A stretch of DNA of 51,930 nucleotides, taken from NCBI GenBank assembly GCA_012797695.1, contig JAAZOQ010000009.1, forward strand, positions 1 through 51,930, in the 5' to 3' direction. A model generated the notes under the pieces. The model was given only the letters and a program-made list of their open reading frames with translations, made no database searches and had not been told where the DNA came from. The position numbers and the translations under genes are program-made. Shown one piece after another: positions 41,501 to 49,393 of the stretch (positions are counted from its first letter, which is position 1; each line of letters opens with the position of its first letter). Source of the DNA: Anaerolineaceae bacterium. GTDB taxonomy: Bacteria > Chloroflexota > Anaerolineae > Anaerolineales > Anaerolineaceae.

Positions 41501-42448
41501 CTATCCTCGTAGTTTCTTTTTGCGCACTTCGATCCAGACGCGCGCTAAAATGTTGGTCGCTAAAACCAGGATCATCAATACCAGAGCCACTGCCCAAGCC
41601 TGATCAACCCGTTCCGGATAAGGCTGCTGTGCATATTTCCACAGGGTCAACGGCAGGGAATCGATCGGCGAATCAAAAATTCTGCCCAGAATTGCAAAGA
41701 AGCTCTGATGATTCTGGATGCCGCTGGTAATGATCATTTTCAAGTCAAACCGTTCATTGCCCAAAGTAGTAAACAGCAAGGGGGCAGTTTCACCGGCAGC
41801 ACGGGCAATTGCCAGCAATACACCGGTAATTACGCCATTCATGGCTGCGGGCAGCAGCACACTCAGCGAGGTCTTCCACTCTGACGCCCCCAGTGCCAGC
41901 GAGCCTTCGCGCATGGAAGAAGGCACCAGCTTCAGCATCTCTTCTGTCGTGCGGATGATCGTGGGTACCATCAAGATGGCCAACGCCACACTTCCTGCCA
42001 GTGCAGAGTAATGGCCCTGTGGCCGCACGATCAAAGTGTATCCAAACAGGCCCACTACGATGGAAGGCACCCCCGAAAGCACATCTGTGCTGAAACGCAG
42101 CAGCGTTCCCAATACAGTATTGGGGTTGCGCGCCGCGTAAAAAGCTGCCATTACCCCCGGTACAAAAGCAATCACGGTTGCCATTAAGGTCACGATAATG
42201 GTGCCTTCAATGGCATGTAAGACTCCGCCGCCTTCCATCCCCATAGGCTTGGGGAGTTGCGTGAAGAAGTCGAGATTGATCGATTTTCCCCCTTTGTAAA
42301 TCACGTAACCAATAATCCAGAACAAAGGAACCAAAGCCAGCAAGGTCAGCGCACCGGTCAAAGACAGCATAAAAACGTTGGCAGCTTTGCGCCGTTGCGT
42401 GCGGGTGCGCACCCCTTCCTGCAGTATTTCAGTGTAATTAGGAATCAT
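41501..42448 (-). CDS. pstA: Phosphate ABC transporter permease PstA
   Basis: A 315-aa permease with about six TM helices and the EAA-type loop ([22 protein letters not shown]). The partner PstC is encoded directly upstream; the ATG overlaps the pstC stop as ATGA. ATG 42448 is preferred over an earlier in-frame codon because AGGAGG lies 7 nt upstream and the earlier region overlaps pstC. It forms the membrane channel with PstC, energised by PstB. Confidence 0.93.
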   Translation of the reverse strand: MIPNYTEILQEGVRTRTQRRKAANVFMLSLTGALTLLALVPLFWIIGYVIYKGGKSINLDFFTQLPKPMGMEGGGVLHAIEGTIIVTLMATVIAFVPGVMAAFYAARNPNTVLGTLLRFSTDVLSGVPSIVVGLFGYTLIVRPQGHYSALAGSVALAILMVPTIIRTTEEMLKLVPSSMREGSLALGASEWKTSLSVLLPAAMNGVITGVLLAIARAAGETAPLLFTTLGNERFDLKMIITSGIQNHQSFFAILGRIFDSPIDSLPLTLWKYAQQPYPERVDQAWAVALVLMILVLATNILARVWIEVRKKKLRG

Positions 42449-43446
42449 GATCGGGCCTCCTGCGGGTTTCTGCGGGTAACGCTCCACACCAGCAAGCGTG
42501 CGATCATGTTCAAGATCAAGGTCATGGCAAACAGTACAAACCCAATTTCAATCAAAGAAGAAGTATGCAAACTGGATACTGCTTCAGCAAACTCGTTGGC
42601 AATAATACTGGCCATGGTATAACCCGGGCGCAAAATGGAGATCGTTCCCTCGATGCTGTTGCCAATGACCATCGTAACCGCCATGGTTTCGCCCAAAGCG
42701 CGTCCCAGCCCCAGGATCACAGCTCCCAGGATGCCCGAATTGCCATAGGGAAGCAGAATTTGCCAGATGCTTTCCCATTGGGTCGAGCCGAGTGCCAGCG
42801 AAGCTTCTCGCTGTGAATCGGGGATTGCCTGCAGCACATCCCGGCTCACCGCCGCAATGGTAGGGATAATCATGATCGCCAGTATCAGACTGGCTGCCAG
42901 CCGTGAGGCTCCGCTTTGTGGAATTGGGCCAGCAAAGAAAACTCCAATCCCTGGCAGGTGCGAAAACGCATCGTACAACGCCGTTCCAATGGGGGTAACC
43001 ACCGACGGCAGAAAAATGAAAATGCCCCACAGGCCATAAACCACCGAAGGGATGGCAGCCAGCAATTCGACCAGCCAGTTGAGCGGGGTCCGTAGCCAGT
43101 TTGGGCAAAGTTCAGACAGAAAAATGGCTATTCCCAGGCTGATGGGTAAAGCGATGAGCAGCGCCACCAGAGCGGTGATCAGGGTGCCATAGATAAAGGG
43201 CCAGGCTTGGAATTCATTGCTGACCGGGTTCCAGGTAGGATCCTGGGTAGGGATCAAGAAGTTCCAGGAGAAAACGTTGCGTGATTCGGCTGAATCTTTC
43301 CATAATAAAAAGCCAATTGCCAGCATCAAAAAAATGATCAGTGCTGACATAAGAATGATCAGGCTATTCCAGGGCCGATCACCATGATTCAAAATGGAAC
43401 CAAACTTCTTTTTCCAGGAATTTTCAGTATTCGTTGGTTTTTTCAT
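42445..43446 (-). CDS. pstC: Phosphate ABC transporter permease PstC
   Basis: A 333-aa permease with six TM helices and the EAA-type loop (SQREASLALGSTQWESIWQILLPYG). The segment PSVVYGLWGIFIFLPSVV is characteristic of PstC. It lies 74 nt downstream of pstS with an intervening hairpin, and 4 nt of overlap with pstA. The Shine-Dalgarno sequence is weak (GGGAC). Confidence 0.94.
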   Translation of the reverse strand: MKKPTNTENSWKKKFGSILNHGDRPWNSLIILMSALIIFLMLAIGFLLWKDSAESRNVFSWNFLIPTQDPTWNPVSNEFQAWPFIYGTLITALVALLIALPISLGIAIFLSELCPNWLRTPLNWLVELLAAIPSVVYGLWGIFIFLPSVVTPIGTALYDAFSHLPGIGVFFAGPIPQSGASRLAASLILAIMIIPTIAAVSRDVLQAIPDSQREASLALGSTQWESIWQILLPYGNSGILGAVILGLGRALGETMAVTMVIGNSIEGTISILRPGYTMASIIANEFAEAVSSLHTSSLIEIGFVLFAMTLILNMIARLLVWSVTRRNPQEARS

Positions 43447-43465
43447 TGCGTCCCATATTTGACGA

Positions 43466-43498
43466 ATTCTGGAGGTACTGCTTGCGTACCTCCAGAAT
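43466..43498 (-). promoter_or_regulatory. pstS-pstC intergenic mRNA hairpin
   Basis: A perfect 13-bp inverted repeat (ATTCTGGAGGTAC / GTACCTCCAGAAT) with a 7-nt loop lies between the pstS stop and pstC start. No T-run follows on the minus strand. It is therefore more likely a stabilising or partial-termination element that raises pstS mRNA over pstCAB than a full terminator. Confidence 0.6.
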
Positions 43499-43520
43499 CA
43501 GAGGATTTAGATTTCGAAGA

Positions 43521-44696
43521 CTACTTGACGGGCTGGCCGTTGCAGGTCACTTCGCCGAGTTTGGCGAGAACCTGATCGCGGACGGCTGCCGGCAAAACGG
43601 AGTAGCCCAGGTCAGCGGCCACTTTAGCGGCACCAGAATCGGTCAGAGTCCAGTTCACGTACTCAACAATCTTCTGAGCTTTGACACAATCGGTCATCGA
43701 GGTAGTGTGCAGGATCAGGTAGGTGTAACCCGTGATCGGCCAGGAACCTTCCCCTTCACCGTCAACAATGGTGGCATTCAGTTTCGCATCGAAAGCGTTG
43801 GCGAAATCAGCCATGTCAGACTCAACCGAGGCAGCGTTGGCAACCACAGTCTTGCCGGCTTTGTTGATGAGGGAAGCCATGGACATACTGTTGGAGATCG
43901 CGTAGGAAAGCTCGACGTAACCAATGCTGTTCTTGGTGTTGATGACTGCAGCGGCTACGCCCTGATTGCCTTTACCACCGATGCCGTTGCCGGCTTTATC
44001 GACAGGCCATTCCACGGAAGAAGCACCACCAGCAGTCCAATCGGTGCTGAAAGAGGTCAAAGCCTTGGTAAAGATCTCGGTCGTGCCAGAGCCATCGGAA
44101 CGATGTACGGCAGTGATGGCAGCATCGGGCAGATAACCATCCAGACCAGGATTCAGAGCCACAATCGCGGGATCATTCCATTTGGTGATCTTGGCATTGT
44201 AGATGTCAACAAGGGTCTGACGATCGAGTACGAGAGCGGGAGCCTTGGTATCAGCGGGGAAATCTTTGGCCCAGGAGATGTTGTACACAGGGACCACAGC
44301 GCCGGCCAGCATGGGGTACATCTGCAGGTCTTTGCCCTGGGTGTACTGGTCATCGTTCAGCAATGAATCAGAGCCAGCGAAATCGAGGGTGTTATCGATG
44401 ATGCCAGATTTACCAGCACCGGAGCCCAAACCCTGATAGTTGATCACAACAGACGGATCGACATACTGATAAGCATAGGTCCACTGGGTGTAAACGGGCA
44501 ATGGGAAGGTAGCGCCACCGGCATTGATCTGAACAGATCCGGGGGCCAGGGTCGCGGTAGCTTCAACGGTGGGGGCGGCTGCTTCAGTAGTAGCAACTTC
44601 AGCAGTGGCTGTCGGCGTGGCAGCCTGACCGCAAGCACTCAAAGCGAATGCAGCGACCAAAAGGGCGAACAATGAAACCATCAAACTCTTACGCAT
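43521..44696 (-). CDS. pstS: Phosphate-binding lipoprotein PstS
   Basis: A 391-aa periplasmic/extracytoplasmic phosphate-binding protein. It has a lipoprotein signal peptide with lipobox LSAC (Cys22) and a Thr/Ala-rich linker. The phosphate contacts lie in AGGATFPLPVYTQWTYAY, GLGSGAGKSG, DFAGSDSLLND and RSDGSGTTEIFTKALTSF, all typical of PstS. It captures phosphate for PstCAB. TAAGGAG precedes the ATG. Upstream there are Pho-box-like repeats and a tiny TM-protein gene. Confidence 0.95.
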   Translation of the reverse strand: MRKSLMVSLFALLVAAFALSACGQAATPTATAEVATTEAAAPTVEATATLAPGSVQINAGGATFPLPVYTQWTYAYQYVDPSVVINYQGLGSGAGKSGIIDNTLDFAGSDSLLNDDQYTQGKDLQMYPMLAGAVVPVYNISWAKDFPADTKAPALVLDRQTLVDIYNAKITKWNDPAIVALNPGLDGYLPDAAITAVHRSDGSGTTEIFTKALTSFSTDWTAGGASSVEWPVDKAGNGIGGKGNQGVAAAVINTKNSIGYVELSYAISNSMSMASLINKAGKTVVANAASVESDMADFANAFDAKLNATIVDGEGEGSWPITGYTYLILHTTSMTDCVKAQKIVEYVNWTLTDSGAAKVAADLGYSVLPAAVRDQVLAKLGEVTCNGQPVK

Positions 44697-44763
44697 ATTT
44701 TCTCCTTAATTTTTAGATCGATACAAGGATATCAGCCCGGTTTTAATGGGCTGGGAACAACAA

Positions 44764-44781
44764 GTTAACGTTTTGTTAAAG
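44764..44781 (-). promoter_or_regulatory. Pho-box-like direct repeat upstream of pstS
   Basis: On the minus strand the site reads CTTTAACAAAACGTTAAC: two TTAAC units with an 11-nt period, as in PhoP/PhoB-type boxes. It lies about 68-85 nt upstream of the pstS ATG and overlaps the stop codon of the 29-codon ORF. The near-copy at 44941-44958 supports functional significance. The assignment as a Pho box is inference. Confidence 0.55.
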
Positions 44782-44865
44782 TTGGCTTCTTTTCTGGCGA
44801 ATATCGATTGCAAAAACGAAAACGGTCAAAACCATCACCACGAAGAACACAATTGTTGAATACAT
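44776..44865 (-). CDS. 29-aa single-TM microprotein upstream of pstS
   Basis: A 29-codon ORF starting at ATG 44865 and ending at TAA 44776-44778. It begins MYSTIVFFVVMVLTVFVFAI, a strong hydrophobic helix (about 4-20), and ends with a charged tail, DIRQKRSQL, consistent with a single-TM peptide with the tail in the cytosol. A very strong ribosome-binding site (CGAGGAGAGG, 5 nt before ATG) makes translation likely despite the size. Upstream is a Pho-box-like repeat; downstream, overlapping the stop, is a second one that precedes pstS. Resemblance to KdpF-like microproteins in size and shape only. Function unknown; no homologue is known to me. Confidence 0.65.
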   Translation of the reverse strand: MYSTIVFFVVMVLTVFVFAIDIRQKRSQL

Positions 44866-44940
44866 TTTTTCCTCTCCTCGAATCAAACAATTAACTATGT
44901 ACAGCATACCCATCCATTTTTAAGAGGTGCCGAACAGGTG

Positions 44941-44958
44941 ATTAACTTTTGGTTAAAG
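44941..44958 (-). promoter_or_regulatory. Second Pho-box-like direct repeat, upstream of the microprotein gene
   Basis: On the minus strand the site reads CTTTAACCAAAAGTTAAT, a near-copy of the site at 44764-44781 with the same 11-nt period and orientation. It lies 76-93 nt before the microprotein ATG and just past the menG terminator. Confidence 0.5.
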
Positions 44959-44961
44959 AAA

Positions 44962-44983
44962 AAGACCGCTCTTCAGCGGTCTT
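44962..44983 (-). terminator. Rho-independent terminator of menG (ubiE)
   Basis: AAGACCGCT / AGCGGTCTT stem with a CTTC loop; on the minus strand it is followed by TTTTCTTT, 20 nt past the menG stop. Confidence 0.85.
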
Positions 44984-45003
44984 GGAATGAAAAGCCATTT
45001 CAA

Positions 45004-45708
45004 TCAGGGTTTGCGGGCCCAATGGCAGGCCATGGTGCCGAACATAAAGCGTCTGAAGCCAACATCCTCCCATCCAGCAGCGCGCAGACGTTCGGCCAGT
45101 TCTTCAGCCGTCAGAAATTTTTCAGTGGAATTGGGCAAATACTGATATGCCTCACGAACCCCCGAGATCAACCCACCCAGCAAGGGAATAACCAAGTGCA
45201 TGTGCAGCCAGATGAATGGCGACAGCAAATTGCGCCCGGGTTGTGTCGTCTCCAGGATGACCACACGTCCACCCGGTTTGAGCACACGCAGTTGCTCGCG
45301 GATCGCTCCTTCTAGATCCCCTACATTACGCATGAGATAACCTGAAACAACGCCGTCGAAGCATTCCCCCGGAAAAGGTGTTTGCAATGCGTCAGCGGTT
45401 ACGAAAGGCAATGCGCCTTTTTGTGCTTTACCCACCGCCATCATCTGCCAGGTAAAATCCGCCGCCGCCACCTGTGCGGAGGGAGTGACCCGCAGTACTT
45501 CACGCGCCAGATCGCCGGTGCCGCAGCCCAAATCGAGCACCCGCTCGCCCGGCAGCACCGCCAATTTTTGGATAGCAAAACGGCGCCAGCGCACATCCTG
45601 CCCACCAGTCATCAACCGGTTCATCAGGTCATAGTGCTCGGCAATTTGGGCAAACAGGCCATTCACGTAACGCGCCCGTTCTGCGCCTCTCGACATTTCT
45701 TTGGTCAT
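45004..45708 (-). CDS. menG: Demethylmenaquinone methyltransferase (UbiE/MenG)
   Basis: A 234-aa SAM-dependent methyltransferase of the UbiE/MenG family, which methylates demethylmenaquinone to menaquinone in the last step of the pathway. Motifs: YDLMNRLMTGGQDVRWRR, VLDLGCGTGDLAREVLRV (SAM-binding GxGxG), FDGVVSGYLMRNVGDLEGA (UbiE signature NVxDxxGA) and VILETTQPG. The divergent neighbour is menA, supporting menaquinone rather than ubiquinone. The -10 box on the minus strand lies 6 nt before the ATG (leaderless). Confidence 0.9.
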   Translation of the reverse strand: MTKEMSRGAERARYVNGLFAQIAEHYDLMNRLMTGGQDVRWRRFAIQKLAVLPGERVLDLGCGTGDLAREVLRVTPSAQVAAADFTWQMMAVGKAQKGALPFVTADALQTPFPGECFDGVVSGYLMRNVGDLEGAIREQLRVLKPGGRVVILETTQPGRNLLSPFIWLHMHLVIPLLGGLISGVREAYQYLPNSTEKFLTAEELAERLRAAGWEDVGFRRFMFGTMACHWARKP

Positions 45709-45714
45709 GTCTGC

Positions 45715-45722
45715 ATTATAAT
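45715..45722. promoter_or_regulatory. Overlapping divergent -10 boxes of menG and menA
   Basis: The 8-bp sequence ATTATAAT holds TATAAT on both strands: 45717-45722 on plus (menA) and 45720-45715 on minus (menG). The minus-strand box is 6 nt before the menG ATG; the plus-strand box is about 27 nt before the menA ATG. Confidence 0.6.
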
Positions 45723-45749
45723 TGCCTCAACGGAAAACAGGAACCATCC

Positions 45750-46658
45750 ATGACAACTTCAAAAGATACTGCTCTTCGCCCGGTGAAAATCTGGTGGCTG
45801 GCCATCCGCCCGCGTACCCTGCCTGCTGCTATTTCAGGCGTGCTGGTCGGCACCGCCCTGGCCATTCAAGATCATGCCTTCCGCCTGCCGCAATTTCTGG
45901 CCGCTTTGTTCATTGCCTTGCTGCTGCAAATCGGCAGCAATCTGGCCAATGATGTCTTCGACTTCGAACGCGGTGCGGATGCCGGCACCCGGCAGGGGCC
46001 ACTGCGTGTCACCCAATCAGGGCTGCTGCCCCCAAAGCAGGTAAAAATTGGCATGGGCATTACCTTTGCCTTGGCTGCCTTGCTCGGGCTCTTTCTGGCC
46101 ATCACCGTGAGCTGGTGGGTCGTCCCTGTTGGTGTAGCGGCTATTTTGGCAGCGGTAGCTTACACCGGCGGTCCTTTCCCGCTGGGGTATCACGGGTTGG
46201 GCGAGATATTCGTGCTCCTCTTCTTTGGCTTTGCCTCAGTTGTCGGCACTGATTACGTCCTGACCAGCCACATTACCGCGGCGGCCTGGGGAATGTCGCT
46301 GCCCATCGGCCTCATCATCGTCGGTATTCTGGTCGTCAACAATTACCGTGACCTCGCTGATGACCGTCTCTCGGGTAAACATACACTGTCCGCCCTCTTC
46401 GGTGCACGTTTCTCGCGCGTAGAATACGTTGTCTGCATTCTGCTGCCCTACCTGCTGATCCCAATTTACGCCACGGCCGGGATGATCTCCTGGTGGGCCC
46501 TGCTCACCTGGGTCAGTCTGCCTTCTGCCATCCAGATGATTCGCATGATCTATACGCAATCGGGGACGCGGTTGAACCTGCTGCTCGCCAATACCGGCAA
46601 ACTGGCGCTGATCTTCAGCCTGCTGTTCCTCTTGCCGGCGTTACTTCAACTGTTCTAA
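45750..46658 (+). CDS. menA: 1,4-dihydroxy-2-naphthoate polyprenyltransferase
   Basis: A 302-aa UbiA-superfamily prenyltransferase with eight or nine TM helices. It attaches the polyprenyl chain to 1,4-dihydroxy-2-naphthoate, giving demethylmenaquinone. The first aspartate-rich motif is GSNLANDVFDFERGAD and the second is in NNYRDLADDRLSGKHTL, consistent with the MenA branch. It diverges from menG at a shared promoter, so the final two menaquinone steps are probably co-regulated. Length is normal. Confidence 0.92.
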   Translation: MTTSKDTALRPVKIWWLAIRPRTLPAAISGVLVGTALAIQDHAFRLPQFLAALFIALLLQIGSNLANDVFDFERGADAGTRQGPLRVTQSGLLPPKQVKIGMGITFALAALLGLFLAITVSWWVVPVGVAAILAAVAYTGGPFPLGYHGLGEIFVLLFFGFASVVGTDYVLTSHITAAAWGMSLPIGLIIVGILVVNNYRDLADDRLSGKHTLSALFGARFSRVEYVVCILLPYLLIPIYATAGMISWWALLTWVSLPSAIQMIRMIYTQSGTRLNLLLANTGKLALIFSLLFLLPALLQLF

Positions 46659-46674
46659 ACAGAAAGCGGAGCGG

Positions 46675-47169
46675 ATGCATTCTCCTCTGCCACGAAAAAC
46701 CCTGATCCTGCTGCTGGCAGCCCTGCTCTTTGCAAGCACGCTGGGGTGGTTCATTTACTATGGCCCCTGCGGTACTGCCCGCGTCAATCGGGCGGTCACC
46801 GAACTGACCGCACTGCTCACTCGCTGGGACGACCTTAATACCAATGCCGACGGCACCAGCCGTGGCGCGCTGGCATCCGTGCTGGCACAGATGAACGAGG
46901 TGATTGCTGAAGTACGCGCACTTTCCGTGCCCATGTGCCTGCAGGCTCCCCGTTCTGCTCTGGCTGACGGAATGGCAACCAACGTGGCAGCCTATCAGGC
47001 CTTCCAGACCGGTCAATCTGATGATCAAATCCAGGCCCTCTTCACCGCCTCCAATACAGCCACTCAGGCTGCGTTGACTCAGATTCAGATCGCTGCCCGC
47101 ATTGCCCCCTTCTTCCTCAGCCATTTCCCCACCCCTTCTCCTGCTGCAAGTACTACGGTGTCTCCCTGA
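46675..47169 (+). CDS. Unrecognised exported or membrane-anchored protein
   Basis: A 164-aa protein with an N-terminal signal-anchor (TLILLLAALLFASTLGWFIYYG, about 9-30), then a helical, Ala-rich external domain with two cysteines (GPCGTA, PMCLQA) that could form a disulfide, and a Pro/Ser/Thr-rich tail. The helical spacing (LTALLTRWDDLNT, LASVLAQMNEVIAEVR) suggests a small four-helix unit. No known family. AGCGGAG precedes the ATG. It follows menA by 16 nt and may be co-transcribed. Confidence 0.6.
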   Translation: MHSPLPRKTLILLLAALLFASTLGWFIYYGPCGTARVNRAVTELTALLTRWDDLNTNADGTSRGALASVLAQMNEVIAEVRALSVPMCLQAPRSALADGMATNVAAYQAFQTGQSDDQIQALFTASNTATQAALTQIQIAARIAPFFLSHFPTPSPAASTTVSP

Positions 47170-47185
47170 GGGATGCCCCATTTGG

Positions 47186-47191
47186 TATAAT
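47186..47191 (+). promoter_or_regulatory. Extended -10 promoter of the membrane glycosyltransferase-like gene
   Basis: TATAAT preceded by TGG; leader of about 58 nt before ATG 47256. Confidence 0.5.
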
Positions 47192-47255
47192 GGGCCTATC
47201 AGGCAGGGAAAACCTCCATTGTTTTTTCACCACAATTAATTAACCGGATGATTTC

Positions 47256-48992
47256 ATGAAGAACTTCCTCAAAAAATTCCAGCCCGTTTGGGTATTCCTT
47301 TATTTTTGTGCCGCGACTGTTTTCATGACCTACCCGCTGGCCTTTCACCTCACTGATTCCGTTCTGGGCGGGATGGGCGATAACATCTACTTTGTCTGGC
47401 TTATCCGCTGGTATCAGAAAGTTTTCCTCGAAGGTCAGGGGCACCCCTTCTTCAACCCCTGGATGAACTATCCGCAGGGCTGGAACCTCTCCACCACTGA
47501 TACCACCCTTTCTTCGGCTCTGCCGGGGGTGCCCTTCAGCGTGCTGTGGGGACCCATTGCCGGCTATAACATCGCCATGTTCATTACCTTTGTGCTGGCC
47601 GGCTTCTTCATGTACCTGTGGATTCGCCATCTGACCCACTCTGAAGCGGCCGCTCTTCTCGCCGGTACGATCTACACCTTTTCACCCAACCATATTGCTC
47701 ATTTTTTCGCCGGCCACCTCAACCTGAGTGGAATCGAATGGTTCCCGCTCTTCTTCTGGGGGCTTTACGAACTGCTCAAGATCGGCCGTCGCTTCGACTG
47801 GCGCTACATTCTGCTCACCGGTCTGGCGCTGGGTGCCATTGCTTTCACCTCAATGTACTACCTGTATATGACCCTGCTCTTCTCAGGCGTGCTGGTGCTG
47901 GCTTATCTGATCTTCACCCGCTTTGCCGCGTTCAAAAACAAATATTTCTGGTTCAATCTGATCCTGGCTGGTTTACTCAGCGTGCCCTTCCTCTACTATT
48001 CGCTGCGGCCGTTTGTAACCCTCTCTGGAGCTGGTGGCATCGCCAGCCGCTCCATGGAATACGCCGCTATGTATTCAGCCAGCCCTACTGATTTCTTCTT
48101 GCCCTCGTCGGATCATTTTCTCTTCGGCGGGCTGCTTAGCCGGTATTTCGACCGTTCACTGTGGAATGAGACTTCGCTCTACATCGGGCTGGTTGGGTTG
48201 ATCTTCATGATCGTTGCTCTGGTGCGCAATCGTCGTTCTGAACACCGCTGGCTGATCTGGTCCGGGTTCGTGGTGATCATCGTCTCCTTTATCCTTGCTC
48301 TGGGCATCAACCTGCACTGGAATAACCAGAACGTCGTCTGGCAGATACCTGCCTTCCTGCAGCCGCTCTTCCACAAAACCGAGACACTGATTTATCTGCC
48401 CTCCGCCTGGCTTTTCAATCATTTGCCTTTTTACAACAAGATGCGCGCCCTGGCCCGCTTTGGGCTTTTTGCCCTCATTTTCATCCCCATTCTGGCCGCG
48501 ATTGGATTCGACAGCGTGCGCCAGCAACTCTCGGCTCGTCGGGCAGCGTTATTCAGCGTCGCCGTCTTCCTCTTTGCCTTTTTTGAATTCTATCCGGGCA
48601 CTTATGCCGCTTATCTTTATCAGCCGCAGCCGCGCCCCGTGGATCTGTGGCTGGGGCAGCAGCCCGGTGAAGGTGCCGTCGTTGACATGCCTTTCGGCAA
48701 CTCCGCCAATCAAGGGGAACTGTATTACACCCTTTTCTACAACAAACCTTTCCTGGGCGGCTTCTTCAACGCCAACAAACCGGAACAATGGAGTTATGCC
48801 GAGCCGATCATGGCCGGCTTCCCCGATGAACACTCCATCGAGCTGCTCAAGCGCTATAAAGTCGAGTACGTCGTCATTGACATAACCCAGTACTCCCATA
48901 ACCCCAATTTCGAAGCTACCCTGCAAAGCTACGGGCTGGTCAAGCTGACCCAGCAAGAGAACGAAGCTGTTTACACGTTCGAGAAACGATAG
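47256..48992 (+). CDS. Polytopic membrane protein, GT-C/YfhO-like glycosyltransferase candidate
   Basis: A 578-aa protein with about ten to twelve TM helices and a C-terminal soluble tail. The first external loop, after TM1, carries an acidic patch (GGMGDNIYFVWLIRWYQ) in the position of the catalytic acid of GT-C enzymes. Segments such as FSPNHIAHFFAGHLNLSGIEWFPLFFWGLYEL and the tail GQQPGEGAVVDMPFGNSANQGELYYTLFY resemble YfhO/PMT-like proteins that transfer sugars from polyprenyl carriers. The acceptor is unknown. GGATGATTTC precedes the ATG. A dead transposase fragment begins right after its stop. Confidence 0.75.
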   Translation: MKNFLKKFQPVWVFLYFCAATVFMTYPLAFHLTDSVLGGMGDNIYFVWLIRWYQKVFLEGQGHPFFNPWMNYPQGWNLSTTDTTLSSALPGVPFSVLWGPIAGYNIAMFITFVLAGFFMYLWIRHLTHSEAAALLAGTIYTFSPNHIAHFFAGHLNLSGIEWFPLFFWGLYELLKIGRRFDWRYILLTGLALGAIAFTSMYYLYMTLLFSGVLVLAYLIFTRFAAFKNKYFWFNLILAGLLSVPFLYYSLRPFVTLSGAGGIASRSMEYAAMYSASPTDFFLPSSDHFLFGGLLSRYFDRSLWNETSLYIGLVGLIFMIVALVRNRRSEHRWLIWSGFVVIIVSFILALGINLHWNNQNVVWQIPAFLQPLFHKTETLIYLPSAWLFNHLPFYNKMRALARFGLFALIFIPILAAIGFDSVRQQLSARRAALFSVAVFLFAFFEFYPGTYAAYLYQPQPRPVDLWLGQQPGEGAVVDMPFGNSANQGELYYTLFYNKPFLGGFFNANKPEQWSYAEPIMAGFPDEHSIELLKRYKVEYVVIDITQYSHNPNFEATLQSYGLVKLTQQENEAVYTFEKR

Positions 48993-49370
48993 CTGTCTGC
49001 GTTCTCCCTGATCACCTGCACTGTCTCTGGCGTTTGCCAGAAAGGGATGCGAATTATTCAGTCAGATGGAAAGTATTAAAAGCAAAATTTGGCCAAAATT
49101 GGCCCGGGAGGAGAACGCGATGCCTCTCGGCAAATTCACCGCGAAGCTGCCATCTGGCAGCATCGTTTTTGAGAACATACCCTCACTGATCAAATGGATT
49201 TAGAAACTCAACTGGACTACATCCACTTCAACCCCATCAAACACGGCTATGTTACTTATGCTGCAGATTTACCGTGGTCCAGTTTTGCCCGATACGTCGA
49301 GGAGGGAATTTATGCCAGCGATTGGGATGGAGAAACCGAAGGCCGTCTGCAAATGATCAATTGGGAATAG
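48992..49370 (+). pseudogene. Truncated REP-associated (Y1/IS200-like) transposase remnant
   Basis: This stretch is a broken transposase. The first frame reads VLPDHLHCLWRLPERDANYSVRW (part of the HUH-type His motif region). After a frame change near 49080-49115 it continues REAAIWQHRF, hits a TGA at 49170-49172 where the family has Trp (RFWEH), and then reads DYIHFNPIKHGYV and PWSSFARYVEEGIY to a stop at 49368-49370. The N-terminal ~55 residues are missing. This matches REP-associated tyrosine transposases. It begins immediately at the stop of the preceding gene and cannot encode a functional protein. Confidence 0.8.
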
Positions 49371-49393
49371 GCCCTAAGACCCAACCTACTAGA

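Noticed and set aside
43434-44366. Long plus-strand ORF (310 aa) opposite pstS
   Set aside because: It is antisense to a clearly assigned PstS with perfect motifs and lipobox; the translation is low-complexity and has no signature. It is a shadow of codon bias.
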